DNA from: Norana najaformis
Lineage: Eukaryota; Annelida; Clitellata; Crassiclitellata; Hormogastridae
Length of the DNA stretch: 64,000 nucleotides
Direction of reading: 5' to 3'
NCBI GenBank assembly: GCA_964023275.1
Contig: OZ029923.1
Coordinates: 10,306,238 to 10,370,237, forward strand
Both the position numbers and the translations under genes were made by a program. Positions 21,468 to 34,439 of this stretch are shown piece by piece (the first letter of the stretch is position 1; each line of letters opens with the position of its first letter). The notes under the pieces were generated by a model. That model was not told where the DNA came from and did not search any database. It saw nothing but the letters and a program-made list of their open reading frames with translations.

Positions 21468-24400
21468 TCACCACCATTTTTCATACTTTATATGATCGGA
21501 TAATACCCCAAGATCGAGAAGGGTTCGATCCACGTCATCGATCATTGAACTTGGGCCACATACGTAGCAGTCGATGTTTTTAATGTCTACGAACTCGGTT
21601 GACAGAATGACTGACAATGCTTCGCGGTCAATACGATGATTTGCTAAAATGGAACAGGACTGAGTTGCTAAAAAAAGATCCACTGGAGTACGATACAGTG
21701 TTAAAACAAATCCACAGTAATAGGGTAATTTCCTAAACATACTTTCACTGCATAAGGTGCATTGCAAAATCTAGTCGCAGAAGTTAATTAGCTAAAAGCA
21801 GATCCATTGGATCCATTTCTGACAGTTGTAGAACATAACCATTGGTTTAGGTTTATTTGTTAAATATAGATCAAGTGGCATAAGATAAATTCCCAAAAGT
21901 TTCATTTGTGCATGGTAAACTGCTAAAAAAATAGATCATTTATTTGAAAAAATACATTTGCTAGAATGTAAATTGCTAATAATACGTTAGCATATGGTAA
22001 ATTCCCCAAAATTGGCTAAGGGGAATTGCTAGAAGTCTAGCCTTGAAAAAGGAACCTTAACCAAACCTTGGAACTTACTGAAAACGTCAACTCCCTTGAA
22101 GCCGTCCACACCCTTTCCGTCATAATGCGTGATGAAAAATTTTGCATTCATTTCGCTGTTTTTGGCAACAATTTCACAAATTTCATCCTGAAATACAAAT
22201 GACATGATTAGTTGTTCATAATAGAAATATCCAAATATGTTAATGGGGTCATGAATTTATACAGTAGGAAATTTTATCTTGATATGCAAACAAGGTCAGT
22301 AATTATTCATCAAGTAACGTCAACCCATTATTTATATGAGACAATGAATTATTCATGAGGTAATTTAATCTCAAGATGCAAATGTGGTGCTAAATTATTC
22401 ATAAAGCAGAAAATTTTGAACATAACTTGTGTGTACCTTGAATACGAGGTCTGCAACAGAGCGTGCGCTGTAGGCTAGTACTAGTCGACTGGGAAGGCCT
22501 TGACCTGTCGTAACCTTGAGGTCTGCAACGTGTCGAATGATGGAGACCAAGGGGTTAATACCAACACCCCCAGCGACGAGAAGAAGGTCACGGCAGTGAT
22601 CAGTGGGCTGCGGGGCATACCAGAAGTCGCCTCCGGTGACCAGACCAACCTTTGACCCGACCTGACACTAAAAAGAACTCTCAAGTTTTAAAAACAAAAA
22701 AGAAAAAAAAATTAACTATAAAATTTATATAAAAAATTTGTGTAAAAATTTATTTATACAGATATACATAATTGAAATATAAATTTAAATAGGAAAAATA
22801 TGCAGAAAAGTAAGCTATGGTAAAGTCACTATGTTCCATCTATCAAGGTAAATTATTATAATTACTATTATTAATATTATTAAAATTTATAAAACACTAA
22901 TAAGAGACTCAAGTACCAGACATCACACTTCAGAGGTAAAATGTATTTATTAGGCGCCACTATCTTTTAACTAAACATCATTCGATGGCACCAAACAACT
23001 GTGTGCAAAAGTCTTGCTCCTATGGAACGTTGGGGAGGCACTCATTTCCTCTCCTTAGGCTCTTGAGTCTGCAGTGGAAAAATCCCATGATCCTAGACTT
23101 TACTTCCAAGTTTATCCCTCGATAAAATTCCTCTTCTTGGTAAAGCAAGCACGTTCAAACAACTTTCCCAGGGTCATTACACAGAATCTGCTCAACATGC
23201 TCAAACCCACAGTTGTAGAATTACAGACCCAGGACGCTATCAAACAGATCACCCTGCCAAAAAGAAAGGTTAAAGCCTCTTACTTTCTCATGAACCCACT
23301 TCGTAGGAGGAAAGTCGCTAAACTTGATGGCCAATTCGATTTCATTCTTCTTGCGAAGCAGCTTTGGTGATGAACAAATAGAATAACCAGCTACCTCCGT
23401 TATATTTGGCACAAGGAAATCGACCCTGAAATGAATGAATGATAAGAAGAATTTCAAGAACAAGTAACTGAAAGTACAAATGAATGAATGAATGAAACAA
23501 TAAACATATGAAAGGGTAAATGAATGAATTAATTCATAATAAAATTCATTAATGTGCTTGTAATTAGTAACTTCTATTGTGCCAGTGTCTAATGCATAAG
23601 TCATCAACTGACAGCACACCAAAGCCAAACTGCAATGGCAAGTGTCCAGGTCAGGCTACTATGACAGAGAGGCAGCCTATGGTGGATAAGCAATTCGAAA
23701 AAAGGTAAGTGTTAAGCCGAGAACAGAATGACACAAGTGATTTAGCAGAATGAACACATACAGGAAAAGAGTTCTTAAATTTCTGTCCAGGAACTGAAAA
23801 AGCTCATTCACCAGGAACAGTTCCAGTTTTATGTATGACCTGAGAAAGATAATTATCACTATCATTCTTAAAACTCTATCAGTTCCTGGATTGCATTATC
23901 ATCATCCTTAACAATCTGTCAACATTATTATCAATGTCATCACCAGAATGCTTTTCCTACCACTGGCCAGGTTTAAAAGTGAATTCTTTGCTTGGAACGA
24001 AGAGTTTAAGGCCACGGACCGTTGGTGAAAGATCGCAAATCGTTCGAACTGTACCCTCCACCATGTTCTGCTTTCGCTGCGAACGTAAAACCAAACAACG
24101 ACAGCATTTTAAGAAAGTTGGAAAACGTTTTCTGAAAAGAGTCCGATGCAACAGTCGGTAAGTGCAAGGCAGACTTCTCCAGGTAGTTGGCCCAATACAC
24201 AAGAAGGCACAGTGGCCTAAAGTTGATGGGTGGAAGCACAAACCTCCTCCCAATCATATGTAATTAACATTTTTAATAAATAGTAAAAGAGCAAAGGCCC
24301 AAAGTGAAACTCGGGGTGGCACTCATTTCCCGCTTTTAGACAACTGCGCCAGCAATGGATAAATCTCAAGGTCATGGACATGACCATCTGTCAGGTCAGG

Positions 24401-24743
24401 ATAGAGGATTTGTCGTTTACTTCCAAGCTTATACTGGTACAAAATATTGCATGTTGACTACACACAAGTGCACACAAACACCCTGTTTGTGCAGCAGACC
24501 AGAACCACAATTGTTCAATTACAGGTTAAGCGTGCTGTTGAAACATGTCGCATATTTTAAATGAAGCAAATGAATAATGACAAGTACACACATTACATTA
24601 CACAAATTACAATAGGACTGTGCAGGAAAGGCCATACCCGGAGTTTGATACCCTTGTCCAAAATGGCCGTGTGAGATAGAGGTGCTGGCTGGTCACAGAA
24701 ATATCGCCGATGCCTCAAGAAGGTGTTGCCAAGTTTAAACCTA
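21468..24743 (-). CDS. OXNAD1: Oxidoreductase NAD-binding domain-containing protein 1 (5' end incomplete)
   Basis: This is a ferredoxin-reductase-type FAD/NAD(P) oxidoreductase, predicted mitochondrial in vertebrates; its substrate is unknown. The exons are 24743-24638, 24076-23961, 23425-23284, 22667-22437, 22187-22079 and 21643-21468, with all phases compatible. Landmarks are FTFKPGQWVDFLVP and GYSICSSPKLL in the FAD-binding barrel, WVHEKCQVGSKVGLVTGG, and LLLVAGGVGINPLVSIIRH in the NAD-binding fold. CYVCGP follows, and the invariant end is YEKWW. No in-frame ATG was found in the first listed exon, so at least one upstream exon with the targeting peptide must lie between about 24.75 and 25.3 kb. 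Further acceptor-like sites near 24864 make that end unclear. The gene converges with TRMT1. Confidence 0.93.
21640..22040. repeat. Degenerate minisatellite in last OXNAD1 intron
   Basis: Irregular repeats of AATTGCTAAAA plus AGATCCAYTGG-like words fill the intron between the last two exons. Confidence 0.45.
22960..23130 (+). repeat. Dispersed repeat, shared with 24300-24450
   Basis: GGCACTCATTTCC, then AATCYCAWGRTC and TTTACTTCCAAGYTTAT, occur in both OXNAD1 introns in the same order. The family is unknown. Confidence 0.5.
23585..23720 (-). repeat. SINE-like family B copy
   Basis: AAGTCATCAACTGACAGCAC, ACCAAAGCCAAACTGC and CCTATGGTGGATAAGCAATT match the copy at 6386-6505. Confidence 0.65.
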
Positions 24744-27454
24744 CTGAAACACACAACAACAAAAACAAATAGCTGAATGGAATAAATCCTCTCAAAACAG
24801 TTGATCAGACTGGAGTCAGCTGGATTTATTTTGCTAGATAACTGAGGTCGTCCCGAATTCCTGAAAGTGTTGAAAATACACAACCGCCCGATTTCCCAAA
24901 AACAGTTTTATAGAAAGCAGTCAAAATCCCAAAAACTAGTAAGGACTACCTAATCAGCAATAATAACCGAACGTATAGGATCTCAGTTTCCCCCCATGCA
25001 ATAACATCCCATCTCGTCGTGTAGACACTGAATTTCAGGGAAGAGTCTCAATTCCACCATACAAACGTTATCTTCTTAATAATCGGGAATCCGGGTCGCA
25101 CTTAGAAAATCGATTTCAGGGATCCGGTCGAAATTCGTTTCGAGGGTTTAGAGATTCACTCTGCACCCAGATAACTAGGCAATGCAAAATAAATCGAACT
25201 GTACTCATCATTTTATAATTTTCTTAAGGATGAATCTTCTGGGGCGGAAAAAATTACTTGTTCGGCGGAAATCTCATTCAAAACTTTCGCGCATGCGCAT
25301 TAAAAATCTTCGCGTATGATATTTACGTTGTAAAAATACGTTTTACAAAGTTAACATGGCAAAATTAATCTTTGGACAAACTTTTGGTAGCCAGCAAGAA
25401 GCTGAACTGTTTGTGACTTCGTATTGTGCTCGAAATTATCACCCAGTGCCATAAAGGCACAATGTAACACGGAAGCTTCCGCCGCACAAGCAATTTCTGC
25501 ATGCGTAGGGCGGCGGAATCTTCCGCCGCAGAAGCACTACGCTTTTCTTAGTAAAAGCAAACATTAGCAACCATAAACCGACTGGAAGAGGTAAGTTTTC
25601 CGTTTAAATCGAATGATGGCCTCGGTAAAAGAATCACGGAAATGAGGCAGTAGAGGGTTCCAAATGGTGGGACCAGCAACTGTGAATCAGCAATGGAAAA
25701 GATAAGTCGCGTACCTCTGACTTAGTATTTCTATAACGAATTTGACCCGGACTTTAATGCTGACAAACCTTCGGGTAACATCGTTTATATTTGTCGAAAT
25801 AGTTTTCCATATATACATTTATGCTGCTAATCAAATAATGCATAAACCACAGAAACTGGACTTTTAGTTAAAATTTGTACAATCACATGTAATACAAATT
25901 TGTTTACATGCACCAATGAAAATGGCGATCAATGTCAAACCAGCACGAGCAATGTGACTAAACTATTCTTAGTTCCTTTTAAATTGCGCTTATATCTGAT
26001 AGACTTTTGGGTAAAAATAATACCAATAATAATCATTCGGATATTTATATACATTTTAGTTTAATCACTAAATATAAAGAATATAAGCAATTTTTTGTTA
26101 AATATTTATAAGAAAATGGGGTTTGAGGCTAACGAGCACGTAGCGCCACCCAGAGTATATTTTAGAAATCCTTAACATTGATTAAGCTGATGTGATCATA
26201 ATGTTATTATATCTATGGATGTGATATTATCTCTATGCTCTATTTAACCGACTTGGATTCCGTTCAGATAGAAGATACAATAATACAATACAATACAACT
26301 TGTATTTATAACGCGCCTTAATAAAACAATGTCTTACTCAAAGAACGCGTTACAACATAATAATTAGTTATAGTACTGAGAGAATAAATGAGTCTTAAGT
26401 TATAATTTAAAAGTATCTATTGAAGAGCATTCAGGTTTCAACAGTATGATTTACTTCCAGCATCCCGCCAACTTTTTCTTCCATTGGTCATGTCAGAAAG
26501 ATATCTTTCTTTTCCTTGTAATCCAAATGTTTACAACATAAAAATGCTGATGACAATTAAGCAGCCCTATCAACAAATTATGCAGTGCAGAGATATGAAA
26601 TTAAATAATTAATTTCTTCGAATTGAAACATCGGCGAAGACAAGGCATTTCTAACTAATGCTCTCTTTAACAGATCTGTAACATTTGAGAAACTGCCATC
26701 GTAAACAATAACAAACCAAAAAAACCCAAAGAAAGCTGATCATCAAATGCCGGAGCTACTTGCATCAAAGATCGGTCATAGCTTGCATTATCTCCGACAT
26801 TGGGATGTACATATGTGCAGACTGAGAGTTGACTCTCCTGTTTTTCTTTATCTATCATAAACATTTGTGCCTGGCTCGGAACTTTGACCTTTGAATTCCA
26901 GTTGTAATTAGCTTTTGTGATGCAAGATAAGGCTGTTTCGAACTATGCAAATTTTACCAGGTAGTCTTACTTATCAAAAAGACCAATTTAAGTAATTACA
27001 GAAACTACTCACTCGTAGTACGAGTTTTAAAATCACATCAAACTGATGAAACAAAATAATTTTACGAAATAACAAACGAATGCTGCTTTTGTTTCTGCAT
27101 TTAATTAGCCCGCATCCATTCTTATAGACCCTCTGAGGCGGGTCAAAAGCTGGGCCAGTGAGAAAATAGTATTGTGCAGGAACGACAGCTCAGTTTCCAT
27201 GAGTTTGTGCTGCTACATCACAACCACCTGTTTTGTTTCCTGATTGCCGTCGTTGCTTTGTTATTGTTAGGATTTGAGCCGCTTGTTCAGAAAGATCTCA
27301 TCAGTTTGATGATATTTTGCGTCATAGTTTACTTCTGTTGTGTTTAGTGAGTCAACCGCATGGATTTTACTAGTTTCGATAATTTCATCCATGGTTGCTA
27401 TCGTCACCGCGTGGTCGCTGCCATGTTTTGGATGAACTAACAATGAGCCTGTGT
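24744..27454. other. OXNAD1 5' region and intergenic DNA
   Basis: The missing first OXNAD1 exon should lie at the left end, next to the NRF1-like site at 25288. Further right the sequence is AT-rich. Words near 26275-26370 (TATTTATAACGCGCC) recall the SINE-like 3' box in reverse. No other gene was recognised. Confidence 0.45.
25288..25299. promoter_or_regulatory. NRF1-type palindromic site
   Basis: CGCGCATGCGCA is a perfect match to the NRF1 consensus YGCGCAYGCGCR. NRF1 commonly controls nuclear genes for mitochondrial proteins, which fits OXNAD1 as the target. It also marks a likely OXNAD1 start region near 25.2-25.3 kb. Confidence 0.5.
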
Positions 27455-27700
27455 AATCGTAATCTCGAGATTTCTACAGCGCCCAACGAAAGCTAAGTCG
27501 CGGGAACCAGCTTATTCACAGGCGCTTAGTCAAAACAAAATCGATAGGCAAAAGGGTTCGGTTCCAGGTCAAGATCCGGGAGTCAGGCAGTCGGACGGCC
27601 GCGGTGGATGGTGTTTGAAACTGAAGCGAGAAGAGAGATAAGGGGAAGAGGAATCAGGATAAGATTTTTGGAAAAGAAGTGTTTTCACCGTTGAATGTAA
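27455..27700 (-). repeat. SINE-like family A copy, long form
   Basis: A full core in reverse complement begins with the tail GTAATCTCGAGATTTCTAC. GCGCCCAACGAAAGCTAAG, AAAACAAAATCGATAGGCAA and GAAGAGAGATAAGGGGAAGA follow. Confidence 0.9.
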
Positions 27701-27721
27701 ACGTGTGTCGTATTTTATTTA

Positions 27722-27930
27722 AGAACGTATGTAAATTTGAATGTATGCGGTTTTATGTAGCGACTGTATGGTATTGAACCTTCTCATTTTTCAATGAATT
27801 TATTGCTTAAGGAAGGTCATTGACCACCGCTACCTGTTTGAATGGGTTCCACGCCATTTAAGCTGCCAGTTTATGGATTATGCTAGCCCGAGATCCATAT
27901 CTTTGAAATATAGCCACGATTGGTATGCGA
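27722..27930 (-). repeat. SINE-like family C copy (tRNA-derived body)
   Basis: The reverse complement has GATCTCGGGCTAGC, CATTCAAACAGGTAGCGGTG, TCATTGAAAAATGAGAAGG, CAGTCGCTACATAAAA and an ATTTACAT tail. It parallels the copy at 33854-34090. Confidence 0.75.
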
Positions 27931-28078
27931 ACCAATATGTATTTTGTAAAGCTTGAATGTTTGTATTATAATAAGAAAAGAGTACTACGTAATTACGGCT
28001 ACGATTACGAATCTGCCATTTACAAGGCTGTAACTGCCCAGATGGCGGATATTCTGACGTCGTCAGGCGGCGTTTCAA

Positions 28079-28147
28079 CCAATGACGCAGAATCGAAGTC
28101 GACATGGTATAAAGGCGAAGCTGTATCTCCTGCGTGCGCCTCAGTCT
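28079..28147 (+). promoter_or_regulatory. Core promoter of the first FABP gene
   Basis: A CCAAT box (28079-28083) is followed by TATAAAG (28108-28114). An initiator-like TCAGTCT begins at 28141, with its A about 35 bp after the start of the TATA box. A CRE-like TGACGTCG lies just upstream near 28055. The ATG is 127 bp after the putative start site. Confidence 0.55.
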
Positions 28148-28269
28148 TATCATTCTCGATGTGAGGGCGTGCTAAACAAACGTTATAAAGCCAGATCCAG
28201 AAAAAGGTGGCCGACTTTTGAGAGCTTCCCAGGTTACGGAATATTTCACTCTAACATCTGTTCGTCAAA

Positions 28270-31200
28270 ATGAGCGGAGAAGAAACCACGGGCACCGAAA
28301 AGCCGAATTTTCAGGGCAAATACAGCCTCATCCGAAATGAAAATTTCGAGAGCTTTCTCGAAGCGAACGGTAATTTTTGAAAAACGATTTTGTTTTGACG
28401 CTTGCGAATTTAACGAATTGTACTAAGTAGACGTTGGCATATAAATAGGGGGGTGGTATTTGGTCCGTTATTTACATATAATAATAGCATCGTATTTTGG
28501 GATTTGATTTTTCGGTAAAATCGAGGATTTTAGTTGAATTTAGTGACGAAGTTTTTTGTATTGCGTTGAAAAGTGGAGACTTTGAAAGGAACTTTTTGTA
28601 ACTTGATCTATTCAAGAACTGGGTCAGAGACGCAGTTTAGAGCAGAACTTGTCCTGGAAATGAGGAAAGTTTGGCTGTTGTCATTTGTCTGCAGAAAGTT
28701 CCTTAGCCTCGGGTCTACTTTAAACATCCGTTGAAAGAAGTTTGCATCATATGAAAAATGAGCCTCCTTTACCTTACTTTACCTGAATCCGTTTTAATAT
28801 AAGACCACAACTGATGTAGTAACTAACTTACATCAAATATTTCTTAGCTACAAACTGCTGCTTTCAATTAAAGTCTTATTAAATTCCTTAGACTGTAAAC
28901 GTTAAAAATTCATATTGGATTTTTAAAAATGGCCTAGTCTTATCTTACTTTACCAAATAAATTTGAATTTAAGACCACTACTGATACAGTGTAACTACAA
29001 AATTATCGAATTTTTCTTAGAAACTGGTTCCTATTTAATGCCTTATTAAGTTCTTAGAATATAAGTATTAAAACTTTCTGTTGGATTAACAAAAGGGTCT
29101 ACCTTGCATTGCCATGTAGACTGGACATTACCTTTCCTGTGAACTCACGAACCCTGCCCTCTTACAATCTCTGCCCAGGTCTTTACTCAAAATTGAAATC
29201 AGTCCTCTTCCACAGACCCTATCGTGATTCCTGCTCTTTCCCTTATCTCTCTCTCGTTGTGGCAATTGTAAACTGACCCTTGGATCTTTACCTGGAACCC
29301 AGCCTGACCTTAACAGCATATTGATTTTGTTTTGATTGAGTGCCTGTGAATAAGCTGGTTCCCACATTTAGATTTCATTGGGTGATGTAGAAATGTTGAT
29401 TTAATTTTGGCCTAAAGCGAGAAACTGTCAAAATTTTCCTTCCTGCAGGTGGCTACATCCTGTGGCTCCTGTTAAATTTTGACAGTGGAAACGTACTGAA
29501 CAAAATGTCTGACCTGATGTCACCTTGCCCTATCTAATGCAAATCAGTGTTAGTGTTGATTGATGCAAAACTGTAAGATTATTTGTTCCACAGATTAGAT
29601 TAGGTTACAGATTAATTTATTGTCTCTGGAAACACTTCTCCGGATGGTCCCGGGGATGAGGCCTGATTTTATCCAGAAATAATATTTCACCACTTAAAGT
29701 AATTTTTACATTCTGAGGGATCATTCCTGCCTTGGGTAAAAAAACTTACACATTAGATTAATAGATTAGATTAAGGGAGACAGACGTGGGTTAACGATTT
29801 CAATTTCTTAGCTTCAGCATTTGAGTGTGGGTGGATTAACCAAACTGTGTCTGCTGTCACAGGTGCCAACTGGATGATCCGGAAGATGGCTGCGAGTGCG
29901 TCTCCAGACCTGGAAATAACACAGGATGGGGATAAGTTCAGGGTGAAACTGCAGAGCATGTTCCATAGCAAGGATTCGTCATTCACAATTGGCGAGACCT
30001 TCGAAGAGACACAGCAGAATGGAGTTGTAATGAAAGTCAGTCCATAATTAAATTCTTTAATTACAAAACATTAATTAAAGAAATAAATAATGAATTGATT
30101 AAAACTATTAACAGGAAAAATCATTAATTGACAACTTTCTAGAGTAAGAGTGACATGTACATAGTCGCAAGGGTTCGATGCCAGGGTGGTTATTTAACAT
30201 TATAAATTAATTATTAGAAATTCTAGATATCAGGGATGATCTTTGAGAGATCAGTTAATTTTTACTACTGACGACCTAATTCTTTTGTTCCCAAGAGATC
30301 ATTTCTGAATCAGGTAAAAATACTAATTAGAAAAATAAATAATAAATATATTATGATATATTTTTAATATATTATATGATATATTTTGAGGTGAATTTCC
30401 AAGATTTTGAGTTGAAGTCATACATATAGCACAATACAAGTATTTAATTAATAATAATTACGTAATTACAAAATATTAAATGTTAAATTTTTTATATTTA
30501 CTACCGTAATAAGTGATTAGTCTTAATCATATTTTACAATTTTCCTTTCAAGTCTTTAGCAGGTTTCAGTAGGCAATGCATACTGTTTCTTGAAGCTATA
30601 CTGACCTTACCCTAGCATACTCGGCTCTGCCATACTAGACCCAATCATACTATTCTCAACTCAACTCTACCCCTACCTGCTCTACTTTTTCTAACCCAAC
30701 CATTTCTATCATACCATATTCAATCCTGTCCTGCTTTTCCCTACCCTATCATACCACTGCTAAACCATATACAATTCTCTACCATACTATAACCTTCTCT
30801 ACCATATCCTGCCCTAATTAACCAATACCCTCCCCTCCCGAAATATTAATTCTAAAATACTTGGATTGTTAGGTAGGTTGTTTAGTGCGAGTTTTCTGAT
30901 ATTATTTTGTGATCAATTACTTTGTTGTGGTGTCTGATTGAATTTTTAATTGAAGCGTCAGATGGTGAGATGATTATTTCTGGTAAATTGTTCTAGACTA
31001 CTTGTATCGTTCATTGAAAATGTCATCAAGCATAGGCTGGTTGGCAACCTGTAACCCGTGAACAACGTCTGCCTGCCTCGGTCGTCGCTGGGCTACAAGC
31101 CAGCTGCAGCGATGACTATGCAGCCAGGCAGGGCTATGAATATTCATTAGCGTCTTCCTGTTGGACGACGTTAATGAATCGTAACTGTACCCGCTGGACT

Positions 31201-32332
31201 CAGTATTTATCGATGCCATCCCTTTGGACGACTTCAATAAATATCAAATTATTATATGAAGCACTGTATTTAATTTAAAACAAACCCATGCAAACTAAGC
31301 TACATTAACTTGTTTTAACTGTGATGCTATATAAGGTGTCTTTCTATATTTAGTATCTTTGGTTCCATTGAGTGAAGTTAATAATACATCTAATGTACTG
31401 ATGTTACAAAAAAATAGCCATTTTGTGTTACTGCATCTTTTTGAGAGGTACGACTTGTAGTCTGGAAAATACAATAGTAAGTTACTCTGTGATTGACTGC
31501 AGGTGACCCCACAGTGGGATGGAAACAAATTGGTGATGAACTATGTTCCGAAGGAGGAGAGTCAGGGTGCAAAACCCCAGAAGCACACGAGGGAACTGCA
31601 GGGCGAGGAATTGGTTCTGGTGGGTTTTGTTCTCTAAACTAATCAGTGACCAAGTGTCTAATTAAATTGATTTATCTACTACCGTTTCCTGCTCAGAGCA
31701 TCTGGGTGGTAGTTCCGCAAAATGTCCCTTCTGGGAAATTTCCTGATGCTCCCCTTTTGCCCTCTTCCATGCCGTTCCACCTAATGTACTAAATGGACCA
31801 CCAAACCACCCCACCAAACTACTAAATGGACCACTGAACTAAATGTCAAACTGTACTAAATGGACCACCATACCACCTCACCAAACTACTAAATGGACCA
31901 CTGAACTAAACGTCTGAATGTACTAAATGGACCACCAAACTGCCCTACCAAACTACTAAATGGACCACTGAACTAAATGTCTAACTGTACTAAATGGACC
32001 ACTGAACGTCCCGTCTAACTGTACTCGGTGATTCAGGGACCACGGATACATCTGTCTATACTGTAGATTCTGTTCCATTCTAATCCGTTCTTTGAGTCAC
32101 TAAGCTAGTCTGATCTAATCTGTAATCTAATCTAATCTGTAGAAAGTGTTTTATTAATAACATTCATAACATTATGCTTAAATCATGATGTTATAAATGA
32201 GATTTAAATAATGTATGTATTTTTTTCTGAAATCTTTCTTTTAATTTACTATTTATTTGTTTCTGTTTTTGCTCTCAGACGCTTGAGGTGGGGGATGTCG
32301 TCGCCAAGCGGATTTTCAAGAAGAGCAGTTAG
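28270..32332 (+). CDS. Fatty acid-binding protein-like, paralog 1
   Basis: This is a cytosolic carrier of long-chain fatty acids or retinoid-like lipids of the iLBP family, 147 residues. Exons are 28270-28369, 29863-30035, 31503-31619 and 32279-32332. Their junctions and phases (1, 0, 0) match the classic four-exon FABP layout. Visible elements are the start of the barrel (NFQGKYSLIRNENFESFLE), the helix-turn-helix cap (GANWMIRKMAAS), EITQDGDKFRVKLQS, FTIGETFEETQQNG, VTPQWDGNKLV and the last strands TLEVGDVVAKRIFKKSS. In most family members the last strand carries R-x-Y; here it is R-I-F, with Phe for the ligand-binding Tyr. A 12-residue N-terminal extension precedes the barrel. The ligand cannot be told. 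A tandem paralog lies 5.7 kb downstream. Confidence 0.93.
29125..29400 (+). repeat. SINE-like family A copy, in FABP paralog 1 intron 1
   Basis: A diverged long form: TTCCCTTATCTCTCTCTCG, TGATTTTGTTTTGATTGAG, GTGAATAAGCTGGTTCCCA and GGTGATGTAGAAATGTTGAT. Confidence 0.8.
30590..30835. repeat. Degenerate CATACTA/CTACC minisatellite
   Basis: Irregular repeats such as TACCATACTA and CTACCCTATC lie in intron 2 of FABP paralog 1. Similar sequence recurs in POMT1 at 50830-51380. Confidence 0.55.
31780..32025. repeat. ~66-bp tandem repeat in FABP paralog 1 intron 3
   Basis: Nearly four units of ACTAAATGGACCACC, an A/C-rich CACCAAACTA part, and AAATGGACCACTGAACTAAA. Confidence 0.85.
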
Positions 32333-33269
32333 GATCTTCACCGCAAGAGATACGACACAAGACTTGGCCAACATCATTCTCCTTGATTGTTCGTTACGAA
32401 TTTGATATTGTCCGTGCAAAACGATATTTGCTTCAATGTGCCAGTGTTCATCGTTACTGAGATCTATTTTTTTGTCTGCTTTCCTCTGATATGGAAGTTT
32501 TAACTTGTGTGGGAAAATGCTGCCCTGTGCTGGAATGGATCTCGTGCGCTGGAACTGATCCGAGTTGCAAGAATCATATTCTGGCTTTAAAAAACAGGAT
32601 CTTTTCTTAGCAAACGAGATCGATTCGCAATTTTTTTTATAACAGTATTAAAGTTAAGTTGTGAAGTTTGGACATTTTTTAAATCCTGGGTGTTAAAGTA
32701 TAAGATTATGATAATAATAAATAATATATGTCTGCAGATTTTTTGAAATTCCAAAATTGTTACTTTGGGCATAACATTAATAATACAGAATAATAATAAT
32801 AATAATTGTGATAATTCATAATTAGTGCAGAATGTATAGTTTACCACTTCCTCAGTATTTCATCCTTTAGTTCAAAACAAAATGACACTAAATGTATTAT
32901 TTTGTTTGTTTTGTATATTCTTCATCATATTAATTCCATTGTGAAGCAACAATAAGAAAAATGCTAGTAATAATATTAACTGCCTACTGTGATTTGTGAC
33001 AGTCTTCAGTGTTGCTCACTACATAAAACTATTAAAAATAATCGACTGCAAGTTATTTAATACTAATGGTTACTAACCGTACAGGATATTAATGGTTGAC
33101 ACTATTAAATCACTATACGTCAGTTCTTTGCGTGTTGGTATGTTGGCGAGCATGCTGGACGTTCAACCCCGAGTTCTGGGTTTTATGTCGCCACCAGGGC
33201 AGAAGGATATTTGGAGATTTCTGCTTCACTTGCGCCCCTGGCTATAATGAATCTAGCAATAAGTCGCTA

Positions 33270-33665
33270 ATAAGGAGTCGTTATAAAGGACGTCTGGGAA
33301 ATTCTGGGAAAAAATGACCTACTTTGGACCCCTTCCTCCCCTTTGTCCGCATTCGGCGTTTTCCCATACCCGTTTGCGGACGTCCGCTCTCCAACTGAGT
33401 ACTATGGCCTAGATTATGCTAGCCTGTTGCCCATGCGCGGCTAACAGTGCTACGAGGAGGGGTATTACGATCCTGCCTCGTCCAACCAAGGGACTTTATA
33501 TAGGTCCAGTACCATGCAGACCATTTGCTGTCTGAATTGGTGTTTGCGGCATACGCTGTACTGAAATTACTATGTAAATGTCCACATTGGCAGAACTCCC
33601 CTTCCCTTGTCTGCATTTGGGTGGCCCCTTCCCTCTACGACCGTTCTTTATGGACCACCCCTAAC
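33270..33665. repeat. Dispersed repeat related to 590-775
   Basis: It shares TGCGGACGTC and TTTATGGACCACCCCTAA with the left end of the window. C/T-rich blocks (CCCCTTCCTCCCC, CTCCCCTTCCCTTG) alternate with them. Confidence 0.4.
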
Positions 33666-33853
33666 TGGTCACCTGCAGATTTGACTGATTTGAAATAGTG
33701 ATTTTTACAACGCAGTTATAAAGTTAAGTGGCAGAGCAGAATATGCGTATTTTTGTGCTGCTTGAAGTTGCGTTGCTTACATTATACCTGAACGAATGGA
33801 GTACAAAGTGCTATAGCTTACCTATAATACACGTCAGTCATCCCAACCCTCCC

Positions 33854-34090
33854 GCTGGCCTGCTTAGCTACATTGGTTAACGCGAACGTCAAGGCGCCCC
33901 TGAGCGGGAGGATGCCGGTTCGAGTCCCGGCAGTGGCTTATTTTAGAGATTTGAATCTCGGGCTAGTACGGTACGTACACGGGCAGCGGTGATGAAGGAT
34001 CTCACCCGATTCATTCATTTAAAGTGAGCAAGTTCGTGGCCATACGGTCGCTATAGAAAAACCTGTACTTTTGCATTTACGTAAGTAAGT
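33854..34090 (+). repeat. tRNA-derived SINE, family C copy with intact head
   Basis: The head carries a pol III B box GGTTCGAGTCC (33917-33927) and an A-box-like TAGCTACATTGG (33865-33876). Their spacing suits a tRNA with a long variable arm. The body has GAATCTCGGGCTAG, CGGGCAGCGGTGATGAAGG, GGCCATACGGTCGCTATAGA and a TTTGCATTTAC tail. The acceptor stem does not close, so this is a SINE and not a tRNA gene. Confidence 0.8.
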
Positions 34091-34439
34091 AGGCTTTTAT
34101 TAATATCAGACAAACGCTAACATTTTAAACTATGCAAAATTGATGTAGTTAACTGTTACTTTAAGTCAGGAAAATCCCAAAACGGCCTGCCCACAGCAGC
34201 TACATACATTCATTTTCGTCAGTTATTTACTATCTAATCACTCCGTTCAACCTTCGGCTCTTCTGCCCTAACACCTCCGCCCGTCCGTCACCTCACCCTC
34301 ACAAATTATAAATAGCCATAGATGCCCCACCACTCTGGAGTGAACTTCCACCAGAAATACGACAATTGTCTGTATGTCTGTCGGTCTCTGTCTATATTTC
34401 TGGTTGTTGACCTCTCCTTCAAACTCGACAACGCTGCAT

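Larger units (their letters stand above)
32333..34430. other. Intergenic between FABP paralogs, left part
   Basis: No gene is seen. An AATAAA at 32716 could end the FABP paralog 1 transcript. A dispersed repeat (33270-33665) and a tRNA-derived SINE (33854-34090) occupy part of it. Confidence 0.5.

Noticed and set aside
24593-24883. OXNAD1 beginning at 24883 with a hydrophobic segment
   Set aside because: The frame has no ATG there. The hydrophobic part is the translated polypyrimidine tract of the acceptor at 24744, so the exon is taken to start at 24743.
33854-33945. tRNA gene
   Set aside because: A and B boxes are present, but the acceptor stem does not close and the sequence continues into a repeat body found elsewhere. 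It is the head of a SINE.
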